Under the pieces are notes generated by a model, which worked only from the letters and a program-made list of their open reading frames with translations, made no database searches and had not been told where the DNA came from. From the NCBI RefSeq assembly GCF_002079055.1, contig NC_047488.1, positions 558,001 to 622,000 on the forward strand: a DNA stretch of 64,000 bases, written 5' to 3'. This DNA comes from Saccharomyces paradoxus (taxonomy: Eukaryota; Ascomycota; Saccharomycetes; Saccharomycetales; Saccharomycetaceae). How positions within the stretch are numbered: the first letter of the stretch is position 1; each line of letters starts with the position of its first letter. Shown piece after piece: positions 48,543 through 57,454 of this stretch. The position numbers and the translations under genes were made by a program.

Positions 48543-49604
48543 TTAAGCCTTCAAAGAAGAAGCTCTTCTCTTTCTGATTTCAGCCTTTTCAGCCTTTCTT
48601 TCAGATAATCTCTTAGCCAACAATTGAGCGTATTCGGCAGCAGCTTCTCTTTGAGCTTGAGCGTTTCTGACCTTCAAAGCTCTTTGGTGTCTCTTTCTTT
48701 GCAATCTTTGAGGAGTAACCAATCTTTGGATCTTTGGAGCCTTGGTGTAAGTCTTTTCACCCTTGGTGACTTCTCTCCTGATGACGAAATCACGAACGTC
48801 ATCTTCCTTGGACAAACCGAAGAACTTTCTGATGTTGTTAGCTCTCTTTGGACCCAATCTCTTTGGAACAGTGGTGTCAGTTAGACCTTCCAATTCTTGT
48901 TCACCCTTCTTGATAATGACCAAAGCTAAGACAGCCAAATCAGGGCCAACAATGGCACCTCTGACAGACTTTCTCTTTCTTTCACCATTACGTCTTGGTC
49001 TGTAACAAGAAACGTTCTTGGTCAACAACAACTTGATTCTGGTTGGCAACAAAACACCTTGTTTCATTGGGAAACCTTGTTTGTCGTTACCACCGGAGAT
49101 CTTGAAGACGTAACCCTTGAATTCATCACCAACGGCTTCACCATCGACTTCTTGACCGATTCTCTTGTCGAAGAAAACACGGATACGGTGTTCATCATCA
49201 ATTTCGAAGGTCTTTTGAGACCCGTTGACTGGGTAAGAAATGTTCAACTGTTATAAATATTCCTTTTGTTAGTAAAAATCTCTGAAGCCGATATAGTTCA
49301 TAGTAGATTCCAACGAATTCCTGCTCTGTCCTTCTGTTGTAAGTTCTTTTTTTTAGTTTGATTGATATTACTAAGTGCTTTTTGTAAATGTCATTTCCAT
49401 TCTTTAATTTGAACTTAGCGGCCTATTTTCCTTTGGAAAGCTTTGGTATTTGCGTTAGAATGAATTATTTCGTTTGAAGTTGACAATTTTTGGTACGGTT
49501 TACTAATTTGTTGGTATAGGCTTATTAAACAGCCAAGGACAGCCTGCTCAGCACCTGCTGATCCATTAGAATTCAAAGAATTAGGTAATATCACATACCT
49601 TCAT
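48543..49604 (-). CDS. RPS6B: Ribosomal protein eS6 (Rps6), spliced gene
   Basis: Two exons: exon 1 is ATGAAG at 49,599-49,604, the intron is 49,248-49,598 (351 bases), exon 2 is 48,543-49,247. The protein is 236 residues, the exact yeast length. The donor GTATGT, branch TACTAAC (minus strand, 49,268-49,274) and CAG acceptor are all canonical. The C-terminal RRASSLKA carries the serines phosphorylated by Ypk3 under TOR control. Codon use is strongly biased, as in other ribosomal genes. By position next to SMP1 it is RPS6B, but the attached SSU1-GLR1 block means its 3' part could derive from RPS6A. Confidence 0.95.
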
Positions 49605-50292
49605 GATGGCTCAGTCGTCTGTTCGCACTGGATGGTTTAAATTAGTGACTTCCGAATGTTTTAAAGGGCAATATATCCAAATTAAGACTACTTTTTCATA
49701 AAGACGAATTTTTCTCCCATCAGGCATTCAGCTCCTGTGCCCTCCAAACCAAGTCAGCCCACATCGTGCCGGCTCTCGAAGCACTTAGGATTTCCGCCTA
49801 CCCTAGGCCTAACCACGCCGAACGAATTACTCGAGACGACGGGATGGTGGGAGAATTAAAAGCTGATTGTAGGAGGCGCTGAAAAGAAAAGAAAATGTAA
49901 GAGGTACGGATTTCTAAGATGTATGGATGCAAGAAGAAAAATAAATAAAGGGCAGGCTCTAGAAAAGTAAGGAAATGATTTATTCTTGTTAAAACTAACT
50001 GTAAGGATACCTCTAAATTTTCTCAAATCAAAGCAATATTTGCTATATTTGCTACCTAGCTTATTGAAATGTTTTTTTACATAATTAGAGTGAGAAGTTG
50101 ACAGCAGCAGTATTGGGATGGGGCCGTAGAATACTGCAGTAGATTGCTAGGAATATGTGTCACTGCATCTGAAGTATGTGTGAGCGGCATTAGTGTCTAC
50201 ATTCCCAACTTGAAAGATGTTTCCTTGAATATGCAAACATATATAATCAGGTGAATACTTCCGGTAATAGAAAACCGTTGGCAAGCGATTCA
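49605..50292. other. RPS6 promoter / SMP1 3' region
   Basis: 688 bases between two leftward genes. Two Rap1-like sites lie about 300 bases upstream of the RPS6 start (listed). A short A/G-rich stretch and no further recognisable feature. Confidence 0.5.
49901..49930 (-). promoter_or_regulatory. Paired Rap1-like sites upstream of RPS6
   Basis: On the minus strand GCATCCATACATCT (49,917-49,930) and ATCCGTACCTC (49,901-49,911) resemble the Rap1 consensus ACACCCATACATT. Paired Rap1 sites 250-400 bases upstream are the standard arrangement of ribosomal protein genes. Confidence 0.6.
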
Positions 50293-51651
50293 TTAATCGG
50301 GAGAGTTCGTCGAATTTGTCGATTTCACACTTGAACTAGCTACTGAGGAAGGGAAAACCACAATAGAAGAAGACGGACTTTTCGGAAATTTAGGCGGTCT
50401 ACCAATTGGCGGCTTCAGAAAGAATGCTTTGTTATTTACATGTGTGCTGGCACACCGGCCATTATGATATGAGCCGTCTACATCATTGTTCTTTAACGCC
50501 AAAATTTTCGAACGAGAAAGGGGCGAGGACATGTTGCTGCTAAGCACATGTTCAGGAGTGGGTTGTAAATCCGTCTTCGGTGATGCGGTTGCTGAATACA
50601 CCACTGGTGACTTCTGGCAGGGATCACTTGTGGCCCCAGGGATGCTTAACTTTAAATAAGGTTTCCCTGAGAGTTTTCCTCTATTGCTGTTTAGTTGGTT
50701 CAGGTGGTGGACCATCGTCTGCACTGGAGCGGGACCATCTGAAGCATTTGAAATAGTAACTGCTGGAGGTATCTTTTGCCTTGTTTCAATGGTCTCATTA
50801 TCACCCGTGCCATTAAATGTTCTCCCAGTCAGGTTAGTATTTGCCGGAATGACTTGTACAAATTGAGATTGAAAGGGTGGAATATTGCCCACTAAACTGG
50901 TAGGTAACGAAGGCTTTGGCAAATTTTCATAGGGCGACGGGTAAAAGTTATGATAACTAGACTGGTTAGATCCAGGAAGAAGTGGTCGTGTATCCAACCT
51001 AATCCTCTTGTTCATAAAGTCTCTATGAAGAGTCTCGTTAGCAAGAAGTTGTTGATCGACACTCTCTTTATAATTATTAGCATGAAAATTTCCACCAGGG
51101 TGTAAACAGTCTTGGAACACTGGATATTCTGCATTATTCCTTGTACAGTTAGAATTACTGGATCCACTTCGGGATATTCCTCCCTCGTAATGTACCAATG
51201 GTGTACTTACACAGGTATTTCCGGCGTCATTTGGCGCTGACGGAGCGCTTAGATTCCGATTGTTTTGTATACTGGAAGAATCCTGACTGGAAGCAGTACT
51301 ACTCCCAGAACGGGAAGCTGGTTGCAACACGGCTGCTCTTCTTCGCCTACGTTTTCTTTCATTCAGAACAACACGTGGTTTTTTCACATAGTCACCATAA
51401 TCGGAAGGTTCTATGATATTATGAGGAAGATCGATGTTATTCTGATGAACAGTAAGCAAGTTGCTCATATCAACAGAAGAGTATTCGTAGAATGTATTAT
51501 TAGATCCTAAAATAATGACAGCAATATCTACTTGGCAAAGCACAGACAATTCATGAGCCTTTTTAAATAGCCCTGCTTTTCGCTTTATAAAAGTCACTGT
51601 ACGATTTCTATCATCCTTGATAGGTTCAATTTCGATTTTTCTTCTACCCAT
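50293..51651 (-). CDS. SMP1: Smp1, MADS-box (MEF2-type) transcription factor
   Basis: 452 residues. Smp1 is a Hog1-phosphorylated activator of osmostress genes, the paralog of Rlm1. The MADS box is residues 1-58 ([59 protein letters not shown]), with the MEF2-like extension after it. A strongly basic run ERKRRRRRA follows, then Ser/Asn/Pro-rich presumed activation regions. The paralog RLM1 flanks RPS6A on chromosome XVI, so the two RPS6 loci are ohnologous; the N-terminal sequence ([20 protein letters not shown]) fits SMP1. Confidence 0.95.
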   Translation of the reverse strand: MGRRKIEIEPIKDDRNRTVTFIKRKAGLFKKAHELSVLCQVDIAVIILGSNNTFYEYSSVDMSNLLTVHQNNIDLPHNIIEPSDYGDYVKKPRVVLNERKRRRRRAAVLQPASRSGSSTASSQDSSSIQNNRNLSAPSAPNDAGNTCVSTPLVHYEGGISRSGSSNSNCTRNNAEYPVFQDCLHPGGNFHANNYKESVDQQLLANETLHRDFMNKRIRLDTRPLLPGSNQSSYHNFYPSPYENLPKPSLPTSLVGNIPPFQSQFVQVIPANTNLTGRTFNGTGDNETIETRQKIPPAVTISNASDGPAPVQTMVHHLNQLNSNRGKLSGKPYLKLSIPGATSDPCQKSPVVYSATASPKTDLQPTPEHVLSSNMSSPLSRSKILALKNNDVDGSYHNGRCASTHVNNKAFFLKPPIGRPPKFPKSPSSSIVVFPSSVASSSVKSTNSTNSPD

Positions 51652-52204
51652 TTAGCAAAAAGTCTTTAAAAATAATTGCTTTTACTTATCGATAGCTTTT
51701 TTATTCTATTTTTTTTTTTTGATGAGATAGGCTTGCTCGAAAAAATAGTCTGTCTTTCAATTTTGGTTCGTTTATTTTTCTACCTTCGAGAGAATGATAA
51801 AGAAAGGTGCAAATAAATGATGCAGTATTTTATAGCTTGGTTAAAAGCTTTTTTGGGCAAGAAAGATGGATAAGGATAGTTCATGTTTTTGAGTCCTTCA
51901 CGAACATAGGAAGCCGGGTATGCGTGGAGATTTAAGTTTTGCCAAGCCTCCAATTACTCGAGCGAGATTATTTTTGCAAAAGGAACAAAGACGCCGCTTG
52001 TTACTAAAAAAAGAAGGCAATAGCAGTGCAAAAAAAATTCGTACCAACTGTATATCAAGCCGTTTTGCAAGCCACTATCATCGTAGATGGTACAGATACA
52101 ACGATAGGCTGCATTTACGTAAGCACTAATAGAAAAGCAATAACCATGCGGTGCAAAAGCTTGGCATATGTAATTGTGAGCGTCAGGACTTTTTTCTGAC
52201 AACT

Positions 52205-52402
52205 CTAGGGCAAGGTCTTGGCTCCGCAACCAAATGTAGCAAGGATTTTTATTTCTTTTTCTTTTTCAGAACAGTAAAATGATAATTCTCTGTATTTTTT
52301 ACAAACACCACCATCGTAAAAAAAAGAAATTGCTACACTCATGACATACAGTGTATAAATATTTATGGTATTTCTACAAATTCTTTTTTGTCGTGTCACC
52401 AA
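52205..52402 (-). CDS. Possible small ORF, positional equivalent of YBR182C-A
   Basis: 65 codons, minus strand, MVTRQKRICRNTINIYTLYV... The S. cerevisiae annotation has a small uncharacterised minus-strand ORF of about 64 codons between SMP1 and YPC1 at a similar offset, which is the only support. The translation has no recognised domain, apart from a short hydrophobic stretch (TLYVMSVAISFFY). It may simply be non-coding. Confidence 0.25.
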   Translation of the reverse strand: MVTRQKRICRNTINIYTLYVMSVAISFFYDGGVCKKYRELSFYCSEKEKEIKILATFGCGAKTLP

Positions 52403-52548
52403 CCATCAGCCTTCTCGGCAATGTTGACTTTAAACGAAAACGAAAAAAAATACTTGGCAACTTGATCGTATACCTTTTTTCGATGGAAGTTTCGGCCGAG
52501 GTAGCATAATAGCAAAGTTATAAAGGCGTGGGTTCCACACAAAGTTAG

Positions 52549-52569
52549 CCCCGCCCCGCCCCACGCCCC
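52549..52569 (-). other. G-quadruplex motif upstream of YPC1
   Basis: The + strand carries four CCCC runs with spacers G, G and ACG; the minus strand therefore has GGGG-CGT-GGGG-C-GGGG-C-GGGG, fitting the canonical G3+N1-7 rule with very short loops. It ends in CCCCT, a stress-response element core (Msn2/4), and its GC-rich boxes also resemble Mig1-type sites. Confidence 0.75.
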
Positions 52570-52943
52570 TTCTTCCAATCTCACTAGGACGGATTATCAC
52601 GCAAGTTTTTTTCAACGCGAGACATCGGAAAATATTTATGCCGATTAAAGGAGATCCGGCCCCTGTAACTTTTTTGTTTGCTAAAAACTCTTACTGTCTC
52701 ATCGCTATACTATGACCCCATGACATAAAAAATCCCTGTCTCCGGTTATATATTCTTAAATAGAATTCGGGTAGCACTTAGTTTTTATCGCTCATAGGGA
52801 AAGCTACTTACATATTTGGACTTTACGGATTATTATATATATATATATATAGATATTGTAAAAGGGGTTTTTATAAGGCCCGATACTTACAGAGAGCAAT
52901 TTGCAAATAGGAGCAGAAATTTTATTTAAGAAAAGAAAAGTTA

Positions 52944-53894
52944 ATGGGAATATTTCGTTGGAACTATCCAGAGAATTCTGTACCCGGTTTTTGGGGAGAA
53001 ACAACCTCGACTATTGACTGGTGTGAAGAGAACTACGTCGTTTCTCCTTATATTGCCGAGTGGTCAAACACTTTGACCAACAGCGTATTCATACTGTCGG
53101 CGATTTACACAACTTACTCTGCATACAAGAATAAACTAGAGAAAAGATTTTTACTTATTGGATTCGGATACGGTTTGGTCGGGGTGGGATCATGGTTATT
53201 TCATATGACCTTGAAGTATAGATTCCAGTTACTGGATGAATTACCCATGATATATGCCATGTGCATTCCAACATGGAGTTTGGTATGCGAAGCCAAAGAG
53301 GCGTTGCTCAATGGAGATAATCATAAGAAGGTTCCTTTATTTGAACAGATATTTATTGGTATCATTATTGCCCTGGCCGTTACAACAGCAAGCATACTCT
53401 ACGTTATTTATAAGAATGTCGATATCCATCAAATTTTGTTTGGCGTACAGATTGTAGTTGTTGCTGCTACTGCAGGAAGCCTAACGTACAGATACGTCCA
53501 TGATCCGCTTGCTAAAAGAAATCTCAAGGCTTCAATGGCACTCGGTGCAATATTGTTCCTATCTGGCTACGTATCGTGGCTACTTGATATCCACTTTTGT
53601 TCATTCTGGGTGCACATTAGAAGAAGCATCCTGGCTTTACCACTTGGTGTACTGCTTGAGCCGCACGGATGGTGGCATATACTGACTGGCATGGGAATTT
53701 ATTTCTACATTGTTTCTTTAGAACATTTAAGGGTCATCACGCTGAATGTCAGCTGCAATTACCTATTCATCTGGAGATGGAAGGTTTTCCCTGAATTGAT
53801 ATGGAAAGGACGCAACCCCTCGACAAGATATTCACTTGAACTATTTGGGCCATACGTAGAAGATCAATCACTTGAGGCTAAAAAGAAAAGGTAA
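52944..53894 (+). CDS. YPC1: Ypc1, alkaline (phyto)ceramidase
   Basis: 316 residues, as in S. cerevisiae. It is an ER membrane enzyme that hydrolyses phytoceramide and can run in reverse to make ceramide. It has the seven-helix alkaline ceramidase layout. The N-terminal WCEENY and SNTLTN motifs, H87 in GSWLFHMTLKYR, and the late HGWWHILTG contain the residues that bind the catalytic zinc. The C-terminus is cytosolic and ends KKKR, a plausible ER retention signal. Neighbourhood identifies it as YPC1, not its paralog YDC1. Confidence 0.95.
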   Translation: MGIFRWNYPENSVPGFWGETTSTIDWCEENYVVSPYIAEWSNTLTNSVFILSAIYTTYSAYKNKLEKRFLLIGFGYGLVGVGSWLFHMTLKYRFQLLDELPMIYAMCIPTWSLVCEAKEALLNGDNHKKVPLFEQIFIGIIIALAVTTASILYVIYKNVDIHQILFGVQIVVVAATAGSLTYRYVHDPLAKRNLKASMALGAILFLSGYVSWLLDIHFCSFWVHIRRSILALPLGVLLEPHGWWHILTGMGIYFYIVSLEHLRVITLNVSCNYLFIWRWKVFPELIWKGRNPSTRYSLELFGPYVEDQSLEAKKKR

Positions 53895-54186
53895 TAATCC
53901 TAGCATAATTTATAATTGAAATGTATAGACATGTTTATTTTTGATTTTTTTATATAATGTCCAATCTAATGACGAACTACGAACAAGATACATTTAGAAA
54001 GATCTTTTGGGCCCTTGTTTTGCGAACAGCGACGTTTGAATGACTAAGCTTACTAATCTGGTGAAAAAACTTTGTGCGGGTCTCAAAGCCGTCGGCGGCA
54101 AAACGACTCGGATTGATGAAAGTAAATAAACAAAACAAAGTGTTCAATCATCGTCACACAGATACTGAGCAAAACTGTCAGATGAC
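53895..54186. other. YPC1-YBR184W intergenic region with GGCGGCAAA element
   Basis: 292 bases between tandem genes. The only notable element is the URS1-like site at 54,092-54,101. Confidence 0.45.
54092..54101 (+). promoter_or_regulatory. URS1-like (Ume6) site upstream of YBR184W
   Basis: TCGGCGGCAA matches the Ume6 URS1 core (TCGGCGGCTA) at nine of ten positions, 86-95 bases before the start. URS1 represses meiotic genes in mitosis and activates them with Ime1. Confidence 0.55.
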
Positions 54187-55860
54187 ATGGATCGAAATAA
54201 TGTGCTGAATAATATTTCAGTTTCTGGAAAGTCGAACTTTCAATACGAGCAGAATGGTAAAAGACGATTAAAAAACCAGAAGAGGCCAATAATAACATTC
54301 AATTCTAACGCAGAGTATGCAATATCTGAACATGAAAAGTATACAAACTATGAGGAAACGACGGATTCGATTGCAACAAATATGTGTCCTTATTACCGAA
54401 AAGGAGGAATTCTGATGGATGCCCCTCAATCTGTTATGAATCAACGGGCCAATACGAGCATAGGTGAAGACAAAAAATATGTGTCTGAACACAATAGTGG
54501 GATACTGAATCCCGGAAACAAAGTAGAACTATCAATGAAAGCTACCCCATGCCTTAAACAGGAGGACTGTCACTTTGAGGGAGGGCACGACTGGTCACAA
54601 CTTAGTACGAGCAAAATTTGTAAAATTCTGGAAGACATATCAGGTAAAAAACATAAAACTAGGGGTCAACTTGCACCATTGCAGAAAGTTAAATATCCTC
54701 AAAAAATTGGTAATCAAAAAACCGATAAAAAGAATCAGAATTGGTCCCAAATTCCTAATGAAGACATATGCGCACTTATAGAGAAGATTTCTAGTAGACG
54801 CAACAAAAACCCTAAACGGATAAATCGTTCATGTTCTCAAATCCAAGAAATGTTGGGAGGTATTGATTCTGCTGAAAATAGAATAGACAAGGGAGAAATT
54901 ACAGACTCGCCACTATTTACAGCAGTAAGGGAAAATGAGGACGTTCTAGGGTACAATTTCGGTTCAAAAGGTAAGATACCAAAAGCGATATGTCTTCCTC
55001 ACCATAAGGAAAAAATACAGTTGGTGTCATTTTTACAGATGAAGAAAAATGAGTTAGGAACCACTTGTAAAAATCATGAGGGAGAACTTGTTTTGAGAAA
55101 GTTTGATGACAAAGTCACAGTTAATTCGAATTGTGCTACAAACAACTATTTTAATGAAGTGATTGCTACACTCAATTATTCAGTATATCACGAAATGACT
55201 GTGTATACATCATTTATTCTCAACCCAAACGTTGGTGATAATATCTGGGGTTCCAGAAAATGCGCTTTTCAACTTCTGAAGCCTGAGGCAGTAGATACAA
55301 CAAACAATATGCACCATTTTACTCTGCCACAGGATATACATGGTGATTCCATAATTGTAGTTTCGAAATATCAATTTGATCCTAATAATCTTGTCGTTGA
55401 ACTCCGTTACAGTTCAAAAAAATTGAGATTATTGCACTCTATTTTTGGTACAGGTTCAAAAAAAATACTTTATCATCTTATTCCTCACAACATAACAACG
55501 GTTAAAGAGGACTGTCCTTCTGATACAGAATACAGTAAAAAAAGGTCTCAGAAGAACGTTCTCAAATATAGAATGTATTCTAATAGCTCCTTGGTATTAA
55601 AAGAAATCAGCGCTCATGGTTTGGATAGCGTAGAAAGCTTTGCGAGATCCCAGTCTCCAGAAAATAAGAGAGAGTTAAGCGATATCAATTATGTTCAAGG
55701 TAGTGTTACCCATAACAGGAGTATTCTTGCCTGTTTAGGGGATTTTTTCCACAGATTTTACTTCAAAAGTTGCTCTGGGAAAACCGATTTATCGGAAACA
55801 TTATTCTATGACAATTCAACGGAAAAATGGGTAAAAATGGGAGAGTTAGTACATCAATGA
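54187..55860 (+). CDS. YBR184W ortholog, uncharacterised protein
   Basis: 557 residues (S. cerevisiae about 523). No known domain. An internal repeat is visible: DWSQLSTSKICKILEDISGK (about 135-154) and NWSQIPNEDICALIEKISSR (about 185-204), followed by a third weak SCSQIQEMLGG. The C-terminal half (about 300-540) looks folded, with alternating hydrophobic strands (e.g. EMTVYTSFILNPNVGDNIWG, IIVVSKYQFDPNNLVVELRY). The upstream URS1-like site suggests meiotic expression. Function unknown. Confidence 0.85.
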   Translation: MDRNNVLNNISVSGKSNFQYEQNGKRRLKNQKRPIITFNSNAEYAISEHEKYTNYEETTDSIATNMCPYYRKGGILMDAPQSVMNQRANTSIGEDKKYVSEHNSGILNPGNKVELSMKATPCLKQEDCHFEGGHDWSQLSTSKICKILEDISGKKHKTRGQLAPLQKVKYPQKIGNQKTDKKNQNWSQIPNEDICALIEKISSRRNKNPKRINRSCSQIQEMLGGIDSAENRIDKGEITDSPLFTAVRENEDVLGYNFGSKGKIPKAICLPHHKEKIQLVSFLQMKKNELGTTCKNHEGELVLRKFDDKVTVNSNCATNNYFNEVIATLNYSVYHEMTVYTSFILNPNVGDNIWGSRKCAFQLLKPEAVDTTNNMHHFTLPQDIHGDSIIVVSKYQFDPNNLVVELRYSSKKLRLLHSIFGTGSKKILYHLIPHNITTVKEDCPSDTEYSKKRSQKNVLKYRMYSNSSLVLKEISAHGLDSVESFARSQSPENKRELSDINYVQGSVTHNRSILACLGDFFHRFYFKSCSGKTDLSETLFYDNSTEKWVKMGELVHQ

Positions 55861-56038
55861 GAGGGAGACGTCTCGACAGTTTTACGGAAATGTTTAACAC
55901 ATTTAATATACACTTTAGAGTGACAGCAAATGAATGATTTTTACCGAATATGTAAATGGTATATGGAGTAAGAAACTCAAAGGAAGTATTGACTATTTAC
56001 AGATTTTCCGATAGCTTCCGCGTTATATACATTTCGCC

Positions 56039-56875
56039 TTAGCTTGGAGGTAAACGATATATATCTCCATTAACTTTCATTCTGTGTATGGCAACTTTAG
56101 CATCATCTTCGTAGCTTTTCGGTAATTTATCATTTGGTTTACTTTCAAACAAAGATCCCATTAGGATCACATCATTAGTTGTCGCATCGCACAAAAAGGC
56201 AATGTAGTCTACAACGTCACGATCTAATATCTCACTCTTCTTGGTTTGTTGATTGACTTTAATTAGTCTTTGTTTTGTATCAAATTTGTAAACCAACTGT
56301 AAGTGTTCCAACGGCATTCCGGGAATCATGATGGGTTGTACTGAAACTAATTTGGGAACTGCATTAAATTTTATCAATTGCCAATCCAGAGTAGCATTAC
56401 CTGGTAGTTGACGGGACCTAGCCTCGAGAGCTTCTTGAACCCATAATGAAACTAGTCCTTTGATGTCCGACAGATTTTTATGGGCAAACGACGTGTTTAC
56501 GTTAATATACGTCTCTATGGCTTTGTTTTTCCAGAGTAAAAAAGATGGTTTAATGCCTGACTGGAACCGAAACAATGCGACTTGAACAGAGTTCAAACCG
56601 AATGTGTAAAGTCTTCTGATTAATGCATTTGCAACAATGAGAGGATGGGCAAATACGTTTGGAAGGTTCTTGTAAGCTGTGGGAATAAATATGTCAGCAG
56701 CGACGCCCAGATGCCGAGGATTAAAATCTTGCTGCTTGTTTTTATCTTTCTTCTTCGTAGTTTCACTTTCGTTGTTCAAAATTAACCTCGAAGTTGAAAA
56801 TAATCGCTGTTTGTTAAATGATATTAACAACAATTTCGCAGGGGAGAGAAAGCATGTAGATCTTAGTACACTCAT
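56039..56875 (-). CDS. MBA1: Mba1, mitochondrial ribosome receptor
   Basis: 278 residues, as in S. cerevisiae. Mba1 sits on the matrix face of the inner membrane, docks the mitoribosome and works with Oxa1 in inserting new proteins. It is a Tim44-like-fold protein related to mL45. The N-terminus (MSVLRSTCFLSPAKLLLISF...RLFSTSRLI) is a typical presequence, rich in Arg/Ser with no acids. The C-terminal part is the mL45-like domain (ALEARSRQLPG, HLQLVYKFDTKQRLI). It converges with YBR184W. Confidence 0.95.
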   Translation of the reverse strand: MSVLRSTCFLSPAKLLLISFNKQRLFSTSRLILNNESETTKKKDKNKQQDFNPRHLGVAADIFIPTAYKNLPNVFAHPLIVANALIRRLYTFGLNSVQVALFRFQSGIKPSFLLWKNKAIETYINVNTSFAHKNLSDIKGLVSLWVQEALEARSRQLPGNATLDWQLIKFNAVPKLVSVQPIMIPGMPLEHLQLVYKFDTKQRLIKVNQQTKKSEILDRDVVDYIAFLCDATTNDVILMGSLFESKPNDKLPKSYEDDAKVAIHRMKVNGDIYRLPPS

Positions 56876-57454
56876 CTCATAAGTATAGTTGAACGGTTTA
56901 GCCTGCTTGTTGAGGGAGTTACCTTGCCATTCCTATTATTCAAGTACTGTTAGCTTTCAATTTTTTATTTTGAAATATTGGGAGAAGGCCGGTAGAATAA
57001 TTTACGGAAAAATAAATAAGTGGGAGTGATTAATGAACTCTAAAGATCACGATATCCGTATCGAACACCAAAAGGTTGCTCGTAACTAAAAGCTTTCCAT
57101 TCTCAGTATTCTGCGCAGACCAATGTTTGTGAACCTTCTTTCACTTTATTGGTGTATGACCCTGTTAATTAAGTAGGAAGTATATTTCATAGTACTTATA
57201 ATATCATATGTAGTATCAAGGCTTTCTCCTCATCGGTGTTCTTGAATTAGTGAATACATAGTACTGTGCACCATACTTTGCTTATTTTATTGGTTGACAA
57301 ATTATATTCTTTCTCATCAAAAAGGATATATTCTTAACTTGTCTGTTGGCTATGAGATGGGCGGCAAATCTACGAAATGCGAGGCAGTAGAAAGAGAATG
57401 ACAATGATTTCATAACGATACTTTAATCTCAAAGTGAAAACATAGAACAATAAT
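56876..57454. other. Divergent MBA1-PCH2 intergenic region
   Basis: 579 bases with both promoters. GGGCGGCAAA (57,359-57,368) is a URS1-like element about 90 bases before PCH2. A/T-rich otherwise. Confidence 0.45.
57359..57368 (+). promoter_or_regulatory. URS1-like site upstream of PCH2
   Basis: GGGCGGCAAA contains the GGCGGC Ume6 core, 87-96 bases upstream of the meiotic checkpoint gene PCH2. It shares GGCGGCAAA with the YBR184W site. Weaker than the full URS1 consensus. Confidence 0.45.

Larger units (their letters stand above)
44044..49604. other. Extra copy of a chromosome XVI-type block: NOG1 3' end, SSU1, GLR1, RPS6
   Basis: About 5.5 kb lying between DTR1 and SMP1, genes that flank only RPS6B in S. 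cerevisiae. Gene content, order and orientation (NOG1, SSU1, GLR1 rightward, RPS6 leftward) equal those of the S. cerevisiae chromosome XVI locus YPL093W-YPL090C. The left edge lies inside the NOG1 coding region; the right edge cannot be seen because RPS6A and RPS6B are near-identical. A truncated NOG1 and a decayed GLR1 imply that functional versions exist elsewhere, so this is a copied segment. Origin and age are inferred. Confidence 0.85.
51652..52943. other. Divergent SMP1-YPC1 intergenic region
   Basis: 1.3 kb. It holds a G-quadruplex motif (52,549-52,569) overlapping a CCCCT stress-type element, a (TA)n run at 52,833-52,850, and a possible tiny gene at 52,205-52,402 (listed). The remaining short frames (60-90 codons) look accidental. 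Confidence 0.5.

Noticed and set aside
44044-49604. SSU1-GLR1 as surviving genome-duplication paralogs on chromosome II
   Set aside because: The NOG1 and GLR1 relics are too similar to functional proteins to have been drifting since the ancient duplication; a recent copy fits better.
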